Positions 26,961 to 34,484 of a DNA stretch of 64,000 bases are shown here, in pieces. Source of the stretch: SG8-30 sp963710135 (GTDB taxonomy: Bacteria > Pseudomonadota > Gammaproteobacteria > Steroidobacterales > Steroidobacteraceae); NCBI GenBank assembly GCA_963710135.1, contig CAVPYY010000003.1:558001-622000 (forward strand). The letters run 5' to 3'. The first letter of the stretch is position 1; each line of letters opens with the position of its first letter. A model generated the notes under the pieces. That model worked only from the letters and a program-made list of their open reading frames with translations. It was not told the DNA's origin and did not search any database. Made by a program: the position numbers and the translations under genes.

Positions 26961-28008
26961 GTGCCCGACCTTGAGTTCGTCCTGCCGGGCGATCCGGACA
27001 CGCGCACCGGCGGCTACGAGTACGACCGGCGCGTCGTCGCCGGCCTGCGCGCGCTCGGCTGGCAGGTGCGCGTGCACGCGCTCGACGGCGCCTACCCGGC
27101 GCCCTCCGCGAAGGAACGCGCGCACGCGGCGCGGCGGTTCGCGGCGCTGCCGGACGGCGCACGGGTGCTCGTCGACGGACTCGCCTTCGGCGCGCTGCCC
27201 GCAGGTCGCGATGGCGGAAGCCGCCCGCCTGCGGCTCGTCGCGCTGGTGCATCACCCGCTGGCCGAGGAGACGGGCCTGTCCGCCGCGGAGGCGAGCCGC
27301 CTCGCCGCCGCGGAACGGGCGGCGCTTGGCGCGGCGCGGCGCGTGATCGTGACCAGCGCGCCGACCGCCGTGGCGCTCGGCGCCTACGGCGTCGAGCCAG
27401 GACGCTGCATCGTGGTCGAGCCCGGGGCGGACGCCGCGCCGTTGGCGCGCGGTTCCGGCACCGCGACTCCGGTGCTGCTGACCGTCGCGACGCTCACGCC
27501 GCGCAAGGGTCACGCCGTGCTCCTCGAGGCGCTCGCCGGGCTCGCGGACCGCGCGTGGCGGCTCGAGTGCCTGGGCAGCGACCAGCGCGACGCCGCGACG
27601 GCCGAAGCGCTGCGCGCCCGGGCCGACGCGCCGGGCCTGTCGGGCCGGGTCTGCTTTCGCGGCGAGATCGGCCCGCAGGCCCTGGCGGCAGCCTACGACC
27701 GCGCTGATCTGTTCGTCTCGCCGTCGCTGTACGAAGGCTACGGCATGGCGCTCGCCGAGGCGCTCGCGCGCGGGCTGCCGGCCGTCGCGACGCGCACCGG
27801 GGCCGCGGAAGCGCTGGTCGGCGGCGACGCGGGCCTGCTCGTGCCGCCCGGTGACGTCGCGTCGCTGCGCCGGTCGCTCGCGCGCCTGCTCGATGACCCG
27901 GGAGTGCTGCGGCGCTGCGCCGAGGGCGCCCGGCGCGCACGCGCGCGATTGCCGCGCTGGGAAGACGCCTGCGCGCGCATCGCCCAGGCCATGGAGACGA
28001 TGCCGTGA
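26961..28008 (+). CDS. GT4-family glycosyltransferase with one apparent frameshift
   Basis: The N-terminal ~80 residues (MPDLEFVLPGDPDTRTGGYE from GTG 26961, AGGGCGG upstream) are in one frame and the remaining ~270 in another. The switch is at about 27202, where removing one C converts CCCGCAGGTCGCG into CCCGAGGTCGCG and restores a continuous protein (ALP-EVAMAEAARLRLVALV). The second part has the GT-B features LLTVATLTPRKGHAVLLEAL and LYEGYGMALAEALA, including the EX7E donor-sugar motif. Its stop overlaps the methyltransferase GTG (GTGA). It probably adds a sugar in the surrounding pterin/flavin-like pathway. Sequence error or recent inactivation are both possible. Confidence 0.82.
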
Positions 28009-28826
28009 GCGGCTTCGACGCCGCGTGGCTGGCGCTGCGCGAGCCGGCCGACGCGGCCGCACGGTCCGTGGCGCTCGAGGCGGCGCTGGCGCGGGCGCTC
28101 GCCGGACGCAACGTCGCGCTCGGGTGCGTGGACCTCGCCTGCGGCGCGGGCGCGAACCTGCGCCGCCTCGCGCCGCGCCTGCCCGGGCCGCAGCGGTGGC
28201 GGCTCGTGGATGCGGATCCGGCGCTGCTGGCCGAGGCGCGCCGCCGCTGCGCCGGGCTGCGGGCCGCCGACGGCGCCGCCGTCGAGGTGGAGTTCGTCGA
28301 GGCGGATCTCGCGACCATGGATCTAGACGCCTGCTGTGCGGGCGCGGCGCTGGTCACGGCCTCGGCGCTGCTCGACCTCGTGTCGGCGGACTGGCTCGAC
28401 CGCCTCGCCGCCGCCGTCGCGCGCGCGCGGGCCGTCGCGCTGTTCGCGCTCGACTATGACGGCCGCCGCCGCTGCGAGCCCGCGGACCCCGACGACGCTT
28501 GCGTGCATGCCGCCTTCGACGTGCACCAGCGCCGCGACAAGGGCTTCGGCCCCGCGCTCGGGCCGGCCGCGACGGCGCACGCGGCACGCGTCCTGCGGGA
28601 GCGTGGCTACCGCGTCGAGCGCGCCTGCGCCGACTGGCGGCTCGGCGCGGGCGAGGCGGCGCTGCAGGCCGAGCTGCTGCGCGGCTGGGCACGCGCGGCC
28701 GCGGAGGCCGCGCCCGAAACGCGCGGAAGGATCGAAGCGTGGCTGGCCCGGCGGCTGGCGCAGCTCGAGTCCGGAGGACTGCGGCTCACCGTCGGCCACG
28801 AGGACCTGCTGGCCGCGCCGCTATAG
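28005..28826 (+). CDS. Class I SAM-dependent methyltransferase
   Basis: 273 residues from GTG 28005, overlapping the glycosyltransferase stop. Motif I is CVDLACGAGANLRRL near residue 47, followed by RLVDADPALLAEARRRC (acidic residue for ribose) and VEFVEADLATMD. The C-terminal half is Ala/Arg-rich without further recognisable domains. It likely methylates the product of the cluster. Its 3' end overlaps the convergent RibD-like gene by 6 bp. Confidence 0.8.
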   Translation: MSGFDAAWLALREPADAAARSVALEAALARALAGRNVALGCVDLACGAGANLRRLAPRLPGPQRWRLVDADPALLAEARRRCAGLRAADGAAVEVEFVEADLATMDLDACCAGAALVTASALLDLVSADWLDRLAAAVARARAVALFALDYDGRRRCEPADPDDACVHAAFDVHQRRDKGFGPALGPAATAHAARVLRERGYRVERACADWRLGAGEAALQAELLRGWARAAAEAAPETRGRIEAWLARRLAQLESGGLRLTVGHEDLLAAPL

Positions 28827-29573
28827 CACGCGCACGACCGGCGGCTCGTCGTCCCCGGCCTCGGCGGGCACTGCGGGCGCGGGCCGTGCCGGCGTGGCGA
28901 GGTCGCAGTCGAACAGGATGTCGTCGCCCATCCGGTAGACGCGGTGCGAGGGGCGGCGGCAGTCGCGGAGCCGCTCGGGCGGGGGCAGGCGGATCGCCGG
29001 CCGGCCCTCGCCGATGAGGAACGGCGCGACCGCGAGCTGCAGCCGATCGAGCAGGCCCGCGGCGAGGAACGACGACACGGTGCGGCCCCCGCCTTCGACG
29101 AAGACCCGCCGCCAGCCGCGTGCGTGCAACGCGACGAGCAGCGCGGCGAGGTCGAACGCGCCGTCCGCTTCCGGGACGGCGAGCACCTCGGCCGCGCCCT
29201 GCTGACGATCCGCCAGGCCCGCCCGGCAGGCGAGCACGGTCGGCGCGGCGCCGTCGGTGAACACGCGGTAGTCGCCGCCGAGGCGGCGGTCCGGATCGAG
29301 CACCACGCGGATGGGATTGGGCCCGGGCACGAGCCGCGTGGTGAGCTGCGGATCATCGGCCGCGACGGTGCCGGCGCCGACGACGATCGCGTCGCACAGG
29401 GCGCGCATGCGGTGCAGGTGCAGGAGGTTGCCGCGGCCGTTGACGTAGCGCGAGTCGCCGGAGCGGGTGGCGATGAAACCGTCGAGGCTCTGGCCGAGGT
29501 GCCCGATCGTGAGGGGCGTACTGGACGCCGCCCGCAGGGCGCCGTAGAGCTCGTCGAATTCTTTTTCCCGCAT
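28821..29573 (-). CDS. RibD C-terminal-like (dihydrofolate-reductase-fold) reductase
   Basis: 250 residues. It contains only the reductase half of RibD: TIGHLGQSLDGFIATRSGDS, RMRALCDAIVVGAGTVAADDPQLTTR, PIRVVLDPDRR and RRVFVEGGGRTVSSFLAAG. Family members reduce 2,5-diamino-6-ribosylamino-pyrimidinone phosphates or related pteridine/pyrimidine compounds with NADPH. No deaminase domain is attached. It is divergent from the GTP cyclohydrolase II gene (39 bp between starts), so together they may supply a GTP-derived pyrimidine intermediate to the cluster. Confidence 0.87.
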   Translation of the reverse strand: MREKEFDELYGALRAASSTPLTIGHLGQSLDGFIATRSGDSRYVNGRGNLLHLHRMRALCDAIVVGAGTVAADDPQLTTRLVPGPNPIRVVLDPDRRLGGDYRVFTDGAAPTVLACRAGLADRQQGAAEVLAVPEADGAFDLAALLVALHARGWRRVFVEGGGRTVSSFLAAGLLDRLQLAVAPFLIGEGRPAIRLPPPERLRDCRRPSHRVYRMGDDILFDCDLATPARPAPAVPAEAGDDEPPVVRVL

Positions 29574-29612
29574 CGGGCTATCCTAACCGAGCCCAAGGTC
29601 CGGATCCGACGC

Positions 29613-30737
29613 ATGACGCCCGTGCCCTTTTCCTGGTTCGGTGATCGCGCCACGCTCGCCATCGATCGCGCGCTCGGCGAGCTGCGCAGCGGGCGGGCGG
29701 CTCGCGTGGTCACGCCCGCGGGCATCCGTGTGGCGCTCGCGGTGGAGACCCTGCGGCCCGCGGCGCTCGCGGCCCTGCGCGAGCTGCCAGGGCGCGATCT
29801 CCGGCTCGCCACGACCGCGGAACGCGCGGCGGCGCTCGGGTGGCCCGGGATTGGCGGCGCGGTCAGCGTCCCGCTCGCGACGGTCCCGCATCTCGACGAC
29901 TTGCGCGCGCTCGCCGGCGCTGCGCCGCTCGATCCCGCGCACTCGCCGGCGCATGCCGGCGGCGTCGACCCGGCCGGCCTCGTGCCGGCCGACCCGGCGG
30001 AGCGCGCCGGGCTCGAGCTCGCCAAGCACGCGCGGCTCCTGCCGACGGTCCTGAGCGTGCGCGACGACGGCGAACCCGATCCCCGGCTGCTGTCCGTGAC
30101 CTCCGTCGAGCTGGATGCCTACGGCGGGGCCGGCGCGGTGGTGCTCGAGCGCCAGAGCGAGGCCGTCGTGCCGCTCGCCGACGCACCCAAGTGCAGGTTC
30201 GTGGTCTTCCGCGACCGGCGCGACGGCAGCGAGCACGTGGCGGTGCTGGTCGGCGAGGTCGACCCGGCCGGTGTCGTGGACGTACGGGTTCACTCGGCCT
30301 GCCTGACCGGCGACCTTTTCGGCAGCCTTCGCTGCGACTGCGGCGACCAGCTCCGTGGGGCGATCCGCCGCTTCTCCGACCTCGGTGCCGGCGTGCTGCT
30401 GTATGTCGAGCAGGAGGGCCGCGGCATCGGCCTCGCCAACAAGCTGCGCGCCTACGGCCTGCAGGAGCAGGGCTTCGACACCATCGACGCGAATCTCCAG
30501 CTGGGCTTTGCCGCCGACGAGCGCCGCTACGAAGTCGCTGCGGCGGTGTTGCGCCAGCTCGGCATCGGGCGCATCCGGCTGCACACGAACAACCCGCGGA
30601 AACTGCGCGCCCTCGAGGCGGCGGGGCTCGAGCTGGTCGGGTTCCGCACGCTCGCCGGCGCGGTCAACCCGCACAACGAGCGCTACATCCAGGTCCGCCG
30701 CGAGCGTGCCGGACACCTCGTGCCCGACCCGGAGTGA
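29613..30737 (+). CDS. ribA: GTP cyclohydrolase II with long N-terminal extension
   Basis: 374 residues from ATG 29613. The C-terminal ~190 residues are RibA: HSACLTGDLFGSLRCDCGDQ (three zinc Cys) near 230, EQEGRGIGLANKLRAYGLQE, GFDTIDAN and LHTNNPRKLRALEAAGL. The N-terminal ~170 residues (ALGELRSGRAARVVTPAGIR onward) resemble a degenerate partner domain, not a functional RibB, whose acidic motif is not visible. GTP cyclohydrolase II opens GTP to formate, pyrophosphate and the diaminopyrimidine used for riboflavin. Because the rest of the riboflavin genes are absent here, a specialised role in the adjoining pathway is likely. The frame extends upstream to 28944 but that part is antisense to the RibD-like gene. 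Confidence 0.9.
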   Translation: MTPVPFSWFGDRATLAIDRALGELRSGRAARVVTPAGIRVALAVETLRPAALAALRELPGRDLRLATTAERAAALGWPGIGGAVSVPLATVPHLDDLRALAGAAPLDPAHSPAHAGGVDPAGLVPADPAERAGLELAKHARLLPTVLSVRDDGEPDPRLLSVTSVELDAYGGAGAVVLERQSEAVVPLADAPKCRFVVFRDRRDGSEHVAVLVGEVDPAGVVDVRVHSACLTGDLFGSLRCDCGDQLRGAIRRFSDLGAGVLLYVEQEGRGIGLANKLRAYGLQEQGFDTIDANLQLGFAADERRYEVAAAVLRQLGIGRIRLHTNNPRKLRALEAAGLELVGFRTLAGAVNPHNERYIQVRRERAGHLVPDPE

Positions 30738-30750
30738 ACCGGCCCGCATC

Positions 30751-30800
30751 GCGCCGGACATGCCGTGTTTGCGCGTCTGGCCCGGCAGGACGCGGTCGCC
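30751..30800. repeat. Left copy of a 50-bp direct repeat, remnant of the plsC-like gene
   Basis: These 50 bp match 53957-54006 at 45 positions in the same orientation. The minus strand encodes GDRVLPGQTRKHGMSGA, against GTRVLPGQTRKYGMSGA in the intact acyltransferase at the right edge of the pigment cluster. No further acyltransferase sequence flanks this copy. Confidence 0.8.
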
Positions 30801-30879
30801 GCGGCTGCGGTCTCAATCTACACTTGTCGGAAGGTGGACCAACATTCTTCGCAAGTCTGTCAAGACGGACGCTGCAACG

Positions 30880-31398
30880 GTGTATGACGAGAGTTGGGGT
30901 CGCGATAGGTGGAAACGCGGCGTCATCGTATTGGCCTTCCTCGTGCCCATCGTGCTGTGGGACGTTCCGAGCGCGATTGCTGTGCTGAGTAGCTGTTCGG
31001 AGTTTGCGGCGGGTCGCCTGCCGGTAGCGCAGACGCGCACAGCAATTGCCGCGTGGTCGTGGCTGACAATGGCACTGGCAGTCTATGAGTACCTGCGCCT
31101 TGCCTGGGAGCGGATGCTCAGACCGTGGCTCGGTCGAAGCGCCCCACGTCGTGCGCCGCATCCCACTCGCTATCCCTGGCCCTACAGAGTCTTGTTCGCG
31201 GTGGGTATAGCGATGTGCGGGGTGGCCCTGAGCTGCGACGCCGTGCGGGACTGGGGAAACATCCTTCAGAATGGGGATCGCGTCAGGCTGTTCATGGCCA
31301 CCCTCGCACCATTGCTTTTTGCCTGGACATGCTGGGCGCATCGCCGGGAGCCAGACTGGTGGCGGCCCTCTCCCGCCTCGGATGAACAACGAGGATGA
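30880..31398 (+). CDS. Hypothetical four-helix membrane protein
   Basis: 172 residues if started at GTG 30880 (MYDESWGRDRWKRG). Four hydrophobic segments are visible: VIVLAFLVPIVLWDVPSAIA, TAIAAWSWLTMALAVYEYL, VLFAVGIAMCGVALSCDAV and LFMATLAPLLFAWTCWAHR, separated by Arg/Pro-rich loops. The frame is open further upstream (to an ATG at 30760 within the repeat remnant), so the start is uncertain. No family recognised. It sits between the ribA-like gene and the pigment cluster and may belong to neither. Confidence 0.5.
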   Translation: MYDESWGRDRWKRGVIVLAFLVPIVLWDVPSAIAVLSSCSEFAAGRLPVAQTRTAIAAWSWLTMALAVYEYLRLAWERMLRPWLGRSAPRRAPHPTRYPWPYRVLFAVGIAMCGVALSCDAVRDWGNILQNGDRVRLFMATLAPLLFAWTCWAHRREPDWWRPSPASDEQRG

Positions 31399-31870
31399 GC
31401 CAGAGTCGCGGGAGGCAGATCAGGGCGTCCCCAGAAGCAATGGACCTTAGCAATGGAGCCTACCGCGGCAGGCACGTACTCTGAGTCACTACTGAGCATT
31501 GCGCCCCAGAACGCCTCTTGCTCGCCCTGCTTGGGCGTGCGCCGGGCACTCGAGCGACAGGTACCGGCCGACGCGCATAGTCCGCGGATGGCCGCTTTTT
31601 AATGACTTGCGTGGCGCAATCCAACCATTTGGCGCAGGCATGGGTTCCCTGCGGCGAGCCGTCGACGCGCGGAAGTTCTTCCGCACAGGGTTCGGCGTGG
31701 ATCCGAACGGAATAGGCTGGTGCCTCGGCACCTGAGACGAATGTAGGCTGGCGCCACGTCAAATGAGATCAGCCGGCCCGGCCATCTTGTTTGTCGTGCC
31801 CAAGCGGTTGATCTACCATCCAACGGCGGCGACCCAATCTGATTCCCTACACCGACCGGAGGGCTACCGG
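31399..31870. other. Spacer before the pigment cluster, no gene recognised
   Basis: 472 bp in which short open frames occur on both strands (for example 31499-31735 plus and 31460-31762 minus), but none shows a family motif, signal peptide or convincing ribosome-binding site. The composition is less G+C-rich than the preceding 9 kb. It presumably contains the promoter for the rightward pigment operon; no clear -35/-10 pair could be assigned. Confidence 0.4.
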
Positions 31871-32599
31871 GTGAAACCGGCCATCGCCTGGAAGCCGCTC
31901 GTGGCCATCGTTCCTGGATTGGCGTACCCCATGCTGGCACACCTCGCCACCTTGACGTCCAGCTCGTCGTTGGTCCTGGCAAGCGTTATCGCGCTGTCCT
32001 GCGCCGCATTCCTGCCCGCCGCGCTCTCTGGCAAGCCCATCGGCCTCGTTGGTGTGACCCTGGCGGCAATAGCAATTCTTGGTCTTCGCCTTTTGGAGGC
32101 CACGGCCTTGGTGCTCTTTCTACCGCCCATCCTGATCAACGCCTATCTGGCGTGGCTCTTCGGCCACACGTTGGCCCCCAATAACATGCCGCTGATAGAG
32201 CGACTCGTTCGCTTGCTCCACGACCCCACCGAGAATCTGGACTCCAGCATCGTGCGTTATGCCGCCAGGCTCACCGCTGTCTGGACAGGCCTTTTCGTTA
32301 CCTTGGCCGCAGCCAATCTCCTGCTGGCGACGCTGACGGTACCCGGCGGTTTCCTAGCGATCGCGGGTCTTGCGACACCGATCTCAGTAAGCCGTGAAGT
32401 GTGGTCACTGTTCGCGAATGTCCTTAACTATCTCATTGTCGCGGCGTTCTTCTGCGCTGAGTACGCGTATCGGCGCCGACGGTTTCCGCAGCAGCCGTAC
32501 CGCAACTTCGTTGACTTTATGCGTCGTGCCGGCGCGGCAGCGCCGGCTCTATTGAGTAGCTTGGCAGCAAAGTCGCTGCGCCCTGGCGCAACGCCATGA
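31871..32599 (+). CDS. COG4648-like integral membrane protein of the aryl-polyene cluster (ApeG-like)
   Basis: 242 residues from GTG 31871 (VKPAIAWKPLVAIVPGLAYP), chosen because GGAGG lies about nine bases upstream; the frame is open to 31763. Six or so hydrophobic segments cover most of the protein, with NMPLIERLVRLLHDPTENLD in a central loop, a feature I associate with the COG4648 proteins of aryl-polyene clusters. Their role is unproven; they are encoded beside the ligase and dehydratase genes. Its stop overlaps the next ATG (ATGA), starting the rightward operon. Confidence 0.75.
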   Translation: MKPAIAWKPLVAIVPGLAYPMLAHLATLTSSSSLVLASVIALSCAAFLPAALSGKPIGLVGVTLAAIAILGLRLLEATALVLFLPPILINAYLAWLFGHTLAPNNMPLIERLVRLLHDPTENLDSSIVRYAARLTAVWTGLFVTLAAANLLLATLTVPGGFLAIAGLATPISVSREVWSLFANVLNYLIVAAFFCAEYAYRRRRFPQQPYRNFVDFMRRAGAAAPALLSSLAAKSLRPGATP

Positions 32600-32901
32600 A
32601 CCAAACAGCAGAATTCCAACTGACGATCGACCCGGCTCATCCATCGCTGGCCGGCCATTTCCCCGGAACGCCAGTGTTGCCTGCCGTAGTCCTGCTCGAC
32701 CTTCTTCTGGACCGTGCCGAACAATGGCTCGGCAGCCCGCTGATCGTTTCTGGCCTTCGACAGGCCAAATTCATGTCCCCGGTCCGGCCCGGAGACACGG
32801 TGTCCATCAACTTGCGCTCCAGCCACGACCTCATCGACTTTGAGGTCCACGCTGCCGGCGCCATCGTTGCCAGCGGCTCGTTTCGAACTAGGCGTGAGTG
32901 A
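32596..32901 (+). CDS. Short hotdog-fold thioester dehydratase (ApeI-like)
   Basis: 101 residues. The active-site helix region HPSLAGHFPGTPVLPAVVLL near residues 14-33 is the FabZ/ApeI pattern with the catalytic His. It is a minimal single-domain hotdog protein and should dehydrate 3-hydroxyacyl-ACP intermediates. It overlaps the genes on both sides by 4-8 bp, consistent with tight translational coupling. A second ApeI-like domain is encoded at 51170-51847. Confidence 0.85.
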   Translation: MNQTAEFQLTIDPAHPSLAGHFPGTPVLPAVVLLDLLLDRAEQWLGSPLIVSGLRQAKFMSPVRPGDTVSINLRSSHDLIDFEVHAAGAIVASGSFRTRRE

Positions 32902-33805
32902 CCCGGCTGTGAATACGGCATGGATTCGGCGCCCGGAGGGAGGCGGCCGTTTCGCACTCGTGCTGATGTTGCGTATCGCCTTGGGTCTGGGACGCTTGCC
33001 TGCTCGTCTTGTACTGTATCCGGTTGCGCTGTATTTCCTGCTCCGGCGCGGGCCAGAGCGCCGCGCGTCGCGACAGTACCTCAGCCGCGCGCTCGGACGA
33101 CCGGCAAGGCTCCGTGACGTCTACCGCCACTTCCTGACCTTTGCCAGCGTCACGCTTGACCGTGTCTTTCTGCTCAGTGACCGCTTTCGCCGCTTCGATG
33201 TGCGTTGTGAAGGCCTCCAACATCTGCATAGTGCCCTCGCCCTGGGTCGCGGCGCGCTGCTGTTCGGCGCCCATTACGGCAGCTTTGATGCCCTCCGCGT
33301 CTTGAGTCTGCAGCGGCCTGACGTCAAGGTACGGGTCGTGATCGATGTCGAACAGAATCCTACTGTTTCGCATCTACTGGGCGCGCTCGATCCTGACCTC
33401 GCCGGCATGGTGATCAATGCCCGCCAATCCGGCACGACGGTTGCGCTCGCGATTCGGGACGCGCTTGAACAGAACTCGCTTGTCACCTTGCTGGCGGACC
33501 GCGCCAGACCGGGCAACAAGGTCTTGCCCATCCCGTTTCTCGGCTCCGAGGCACTGTTTCCCACGGCCCCGTGGGAGCTGGCGGCGGCGCTAAAGGCGCC
33601 GGTAGTGTTGTGCTTCGGAATCTACCGTTCATGGGATCGCTACGATCTGGTGTTCGAACCTTTCGCGGAAAAAATTGATCATGACCGACGAGCCCGAGAT
33701 TCCGTGATGTCGGCGTGGATCGCTCGGTTCGCCTCGCGACTCGAGCAGCGAGTTCGCGCCCAGCCCCACAACTGGTTCAACTTCTATGATTTCTGGGAAC
33801 GTTGA
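32894..33805 (+). CDS. LpxL/HtrB-like lipid acyltransferase (ApeJ-like)
   Basis: 303 residues from GTG 32894, overlapping the dehydratase end. The acyltransferase HX4D motif is in LFGAHYGSFDALRVL near residue 140; later LLADRARPGNKVLPIPFLGS matches the second conserved block of lipid A acyltransferases. An N-terminal hydrophobic segment (ALVLMLRIALGLGRL) anchors it to the membrane. In aryl-polyene clusters such enzymes are thought to attach a fatty acyl chain or the polyene to a lipid carrier. Its end overlaps the LolA-like gene start by 20 bp. Confidence 0.85.
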   Translation: MSDPAVNTAWIRRPEGGGRFALVLMLRIALGLGRLPARLVLYPVALYFLLRRGPERRASRQYLSRALGRPARLRDVYRHFLTFASVTLDRVFLLSDRFRRFDVRCEGLQHLHSALALGRGALLFGAHYGSFDALRVLSLQRPDVKVRVVIDVEQNPTVSHLLGALDPDLAGMVINARQSGTTVALAIRDALEQNSLVTLLADRARPGNKVLPIPFLGSEALFPTAPWELAAALKAPVVLCFGIYRSWDRYDLVFEPFAEKIDHDRRARDSVMSAWIARFASRLEQRVRAQPHNWFNFYDFWER

Positions 33806-34451
33806 GTCTCTGACACTGCGTGTTCTGATCCTTCTGTTGGCAGCCGCAGTGCCGCTGACGACGTCGACCGCTGCTGACGACTCTGCAAAGCGGCTGATCA
33901 CCAGTCTGGCGCGCTCGCCCCCGGACCGTATCGAGTTCGTCGAGGTCCGCTTTTCACCGCTGCTATCCACACCCCTAACGGCTACCGGCACATTGGAGTA
34001 TCTGGCCCCGGGCGAGCTCGCGAGGAACGTAGAAGCGCCCTTTCGGGAGCGGACGACGATTGCCGCCGGCAAGGTCAAGATACAACGCGAGGGTCAGCGT
34101 GATCGGACCTTCTCACTAGACCGGGCACCCGAACTGCGCGGACTGCTGACCAGCTTTGCCGCGCTGCTGGCCGGCGACGTTGCTGCGCTTGAACAACAGT
34201 TCATGATCTCTCTGGAATCCGCGCCATTGAACGGAAACGGGTGGCGCCTGGTCTTGTCTCCGCGCGACAAGAACCTTGCCAAGCGACTGGGCGCCGTTGT
34301 CGTAACCGGGAGCGAAACCACACCTCATTGCATCATCATGAGCGCGGATCATCGGGCTGGCAGCGTAACGCTGCTCGGTGAACACGCCATCGACGCACAC
34401 GACGCCTCCAGTCTGGCGGTGCTGGAAAATTCCTGCCTGACCGGCGAGTGA
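33786..34451 (+). CDS. LolA-like outer-membrane carrier protein (ApeL-like)
   Basis: 221 residues with an N-terminal export signal (LRVLILLLAAAVPLTTSTAA). The mature region has the LolA-type pattern FSPLLSTPLTATGTLEYLAP and IQREGQRDRTFSLDRAPELR, forming an open beta-barrel that carries lipids across the periplasm. In aryl-polyene clusters a LolA homologue next to the MMPL exporter is a hallmark and is expected to move the pigment lipid to the outer membrane. The ATG 33786 lies inside the preceding gene. Confidence 0.82.
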   Translation: MISGNVESLTLRVLILLLAAAVPLTTSTAADDSAKRLITSLARSPPDRIEFVEVRFSPLLSTPLTATGTLEYLAPGELARNVEAPFRERTTIAAGKVKIQREGQRDRTFSLDRAPELRGLLTSFAALLAGDVAALEQQFMISLESAPLNGNGWRLVLSPRDKNLAKRLGAVVVTGSETTPHCIIMSADHRAGSVTLLGEHAIDAHDASSLAVLENSCLTGE

Positions 34452-34484
34452 CGGCGCTAATCATGTCTCAGATCGTCGGTTCTC

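Noticed and set aside
31399..31762. Possible transposase or gene remnants in short frames
   Set aside because: No transposase motif, terminal inverted repeats or target duplication found.
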